Source of the DNA: Candidatus Sulfotelmatobacter sp.
GTDB taxonomy: Bacteria > Acidobacteriota > Terriglobia > Terriglobales > Acidobacteriaceae
Assembly (NCBI GenBank): GCA_017883385.1
Contig: JADGNQ010000004.1
Location: 1-64,000 of the forward strand
DNA length: 64,000 bases
Reading direction: 5' to 3'
Shown here: positions 63,755-64,000 of the stretch, piece after piece
Layout of the letters: every line of letters starts with the position of its first letter
Position numbering within the stretch: position 1 is the first letter of the stretch
The notes under the pieces: generated by a model
Databases searched by the model: none
Told to the model about the DNA's origin: nothing
What the model saw: only the letters and a program-made list of their open reading frames with translations
Made by a program: the position numbers and the translations under genes

Positions 63755-64000
63755 TCAGGATCTTGTCAAACAAACGCGCGATATACGATACGGCGGTCAT
63801 GGTGTGCTGGTAATCCATGCGCATGGGACCGATCACGGCGAGCGAGCCCATGACTTCGTTTCCGGCGTGGGCCGGGGCACCGATCAAAACGAAATTCTGC
63901 ATGGAGGGCAATGTCTGGTCCAGTCCAATGACCACGCGCACCGCTTCCTGCTTTACGTCGAGGTAAGCGCCGAGAAGCTGGATGACTTTTTCCTTCTCCT
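63741..64000 (-). CDS. hrcA: Heat-inducible transcription repressor HrcA (C-terminal part, 5' end off the window)
   Basis: The last 86 residues are present, open to the window edge: QEAVRVVIGLDQTLPSMQNF, VLIGAPAHAGNEVMGSLAVI and GPMRMDYQHTMTAVSYIARL, ending FDKILNESE. The GSLAVIGPxRMDYxxxMxxV segment is diagnostic of HrcA. HrcA binds CIRCE operators and represses the groE and hrcA-grpE-dnaJ genes until heat stress. The CIRCE site would lie outside the window. Confidence 0.95.
   Translation of the reverse strand, partial: EKEKVIQLLGAYLDVKQEAVRVVIGLDQTLPSMQNFVLIGAPAHAGNEVMGSLAVIGPMRMDYQHTMTAVSYIARLFDKILNESE

Overview
The window looks like a chromosomal segment from an Acidobacteriota bacterium, probably of the Terriglobia/Koribacter type. 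This is inferred from gene content, not from a marker-gene comparison. The pointers are a PadR regulator coupled to a permease-prefix protein of the acidobacterial orphan-permease style, an ECF sigma operon with DUF4252-like proteins, secreted S53 and S9 peptidases, choice-of-anchor-D/beta-propeller proteins, and many short hairpin repeats in the intergenic spaces.

Layout. 1-2463: end of an integrated element (excisionase-like HTH protein, zinc-finger protein, tyrosine integrase) abutting the 3' end of tRNA-Asn. 2.5-9.7 kb: bacteriohemerythrin, prolyl oligopeptidase, Nudix-like protein, PD-(D/E)XK protein and a secreted TPR protein, with a repeat-rich patch at 6.5-7.1 kb. 9.9-21.8 kb: small protein, large choice-of-anchor-D/beta-propeller protein, response regulator, PAS-GGDEF-EAL protein and an S53 protease with a clear terminator. 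21.9-32.5 kb: aminotransferase, beta-helix protein, tetraheme cytochrome, two VOC proteins, second prolyl oligopeptidase, GH18 hydrolase and an SRPBCC protein. 32.5-42 kb: membrane pyrophosphatase, Rho, an omega-like small protein, an ABC exporter pair and a CoA transferase. 42-50.9 kb: a four-gene ECF sigma operon, a large Ser/Thr kinase with a TPR tail, and a second ECF sigma gene followed by an anti-sigma/bactofilin fusion. 50.9-64 kb: ComM-like ATPase, PAS histidine kinase, PadR pair, thiolase, a UvrD-family helicase-nuclease, then rsmE-dnaJ-grpE-hrcA (hrcA runs off the right edge).

How the genes fit together. The hrcA-grpE-dnaJ-rsmE cluster is the classical heat-shock locus. Two sigma/anti-sigma modules, a Ser/Thr kinase, a histidine kinase, a response regulator and a c-di-GMP enzyme make the window rich in signalling. 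Three GTGA-N6-TCAC palindromes sit upstream of the cytochrome, upstream of the CoA transferase, and between comM and the histidine kinase; they suggest control by a Crp/Fnr-family regulator.

The most distinctive feature is the repeats. At least four families of small hairpin elements are scattered between genes. One has a first stem that varies in compensated fashion, one 26-bp unit is nested inside other hairpins, and one copy sits in frame inside a peptidase gene. Every asymmetric copy I found lies in the same orientation. A second notable unit is a roughly 155-nt transcription unit at 57.75-57.95 kb that encodes only a 13-residue lysine-rich peptide, or is a small RNA.
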